From contig JABWCD010000040.1 in NCBI GenBank assembly GCA_013359265.1, positions 1-40,667 of the forward strand: a stretch of DNA of 40,667 nt. The letters are read 5' to 3'. Under the pieces are notes generated by a model. The model saw nothing but the letters and a program-made list of their open reading frames with translations, ran no database searches and was not told the DNA's origin. A program made the position numbers and the translations under genes. The stretch is from Candidatus Hydrogenedentota bacterium (GTDB lineage Bacteria > Hydrogenedentota > Hydrogenedentia > Hydrogenedentales > SLHB01). This document shows positions 40,613 to 40,667 of this stretch, piece after piece. The number at the start of each line of letters is the position of its first letter. Positions within the stretch are counted from its first letter, which is position 1.

Positions 40613-40667
40613 CTACGAACTTGCCGCGGGCGCGGGAGCAGGGGCCGCCTCCGGCGCGGGCGCCGGG
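40613..40667 (-). CDS. C-terminal Pro/Ala-rich tail of a truncated gene
   Basis: The minus-strand frame is open to the right edge and reads PAPAPEAAPAPAPAASS before a TAG at 40615-40613. A candidate terminator follows 33 bases on. The tail is low complexity and gives no family; the rest is outside the window. It could be chance, but the terminator supports a gene. Confidence 0.4.
   Translation of the reverse strand, partial: PAPAPEAAPAPAPAASS

Overview
The window is a contiguous piece of a GC-rich, Gram-negative-type bacterial chromosome and is gene-dense on both strands. The gene set includes menaquinone synthesis, a Leu/Phe N-degron proteolysis set, a lipoprotein and many exported enzymes. 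Also present are a sulfatase-like protein, a GH95-like glycosidase, an HD-GYP protein, a DUF2339 protein and planctomycete-style palindromic intergenic repeats. Together these suggest a heterotroph from the PVC/Hydrogenedentota-like part of the tree. That placement is inference from gene content and repeat style, not proof. I saw no rRNA, tRNA, prophage, intact insertion sequence or CRISPR array.

Layout. 1-2500: the end of jag, then mnmE (a common neighbourhood near rpmH-rnpA-yidC) and rpsU with a clear promoter and a strong terminator. 2589-4115: a xylulokinase. 4119-4795: an MntA-HepT (nucleotidyltransferase-HEPN) toxin-antitoxin pair. 4814-7300 (minus): a penicillin-acylase-family hydrolase. 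7356-10098: an RluD-type pseudouridine synthase, a BrnT-BrnA toxin-antitoxin pair whose candidate operator lies inside its promoter, and leuB. 10152-12745: a large P-loop ATPase/TPR protein with its own promoter and a structured leader. 12813-18680 (minus): a palindromic repeat element touching the stop codon of a secreted GH95-like glycosidase, then a very hydrophobic DUF2339 protein. 19003-20936: a small exported Cys-repeat protein, then about 1.5 kb of non-coding DNA holding heptanucleotide tandem arrays and a duplicated 18-nt module. 20937-25350: a stand-alone AICAR transformylase, an exported phytase-like propeller, an HD-GYP protein and a LarA-type racemase. 25429-29921: an exported glutathione peroxidase with a strong terminator, a lipoprotein, a sulfatase-like protein, a LysM-M23 peptidase and a cyclase/formamidase-like protein. 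30000-36036: menG, menF, menD, a glycosyltransferase and a phytol/dolichol-kinase-like membrane protein. 36144-39586: clpS, clpA and aat. 39604-40479 (minus): an exported protein-isoaspartate methyltransferase. The right edge holds the tail of another minus-strand gene and its terminator.

Working together. menG-menF-menD supply three steps of menaquinone synthesis, and the prenol-kinase-like protein next to them could recycle prenyl alcohol. aat (adds Leu/Phe), clpS (recognises N-degrons) and clpA (unfolds for ClpP) form a complete N-degron branch apart from ClpP. Two small toxin-antitoxin pairs sit within 5 kb of each other.

The least ordinary signal is a set of 7-bp-period tandem repeats of three sequence types. 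At two gene junctions (menG/menF and clpA/aat), oppositely oriented heptamer arrays fill the ends of the intergenic space, starting at or within a few bases of a stop codon and ending 5 or 30 bases before a start codon. They resemble the short tandemly repeated repetitive (STRR) heptamers known from filamentous cyanobacteria.
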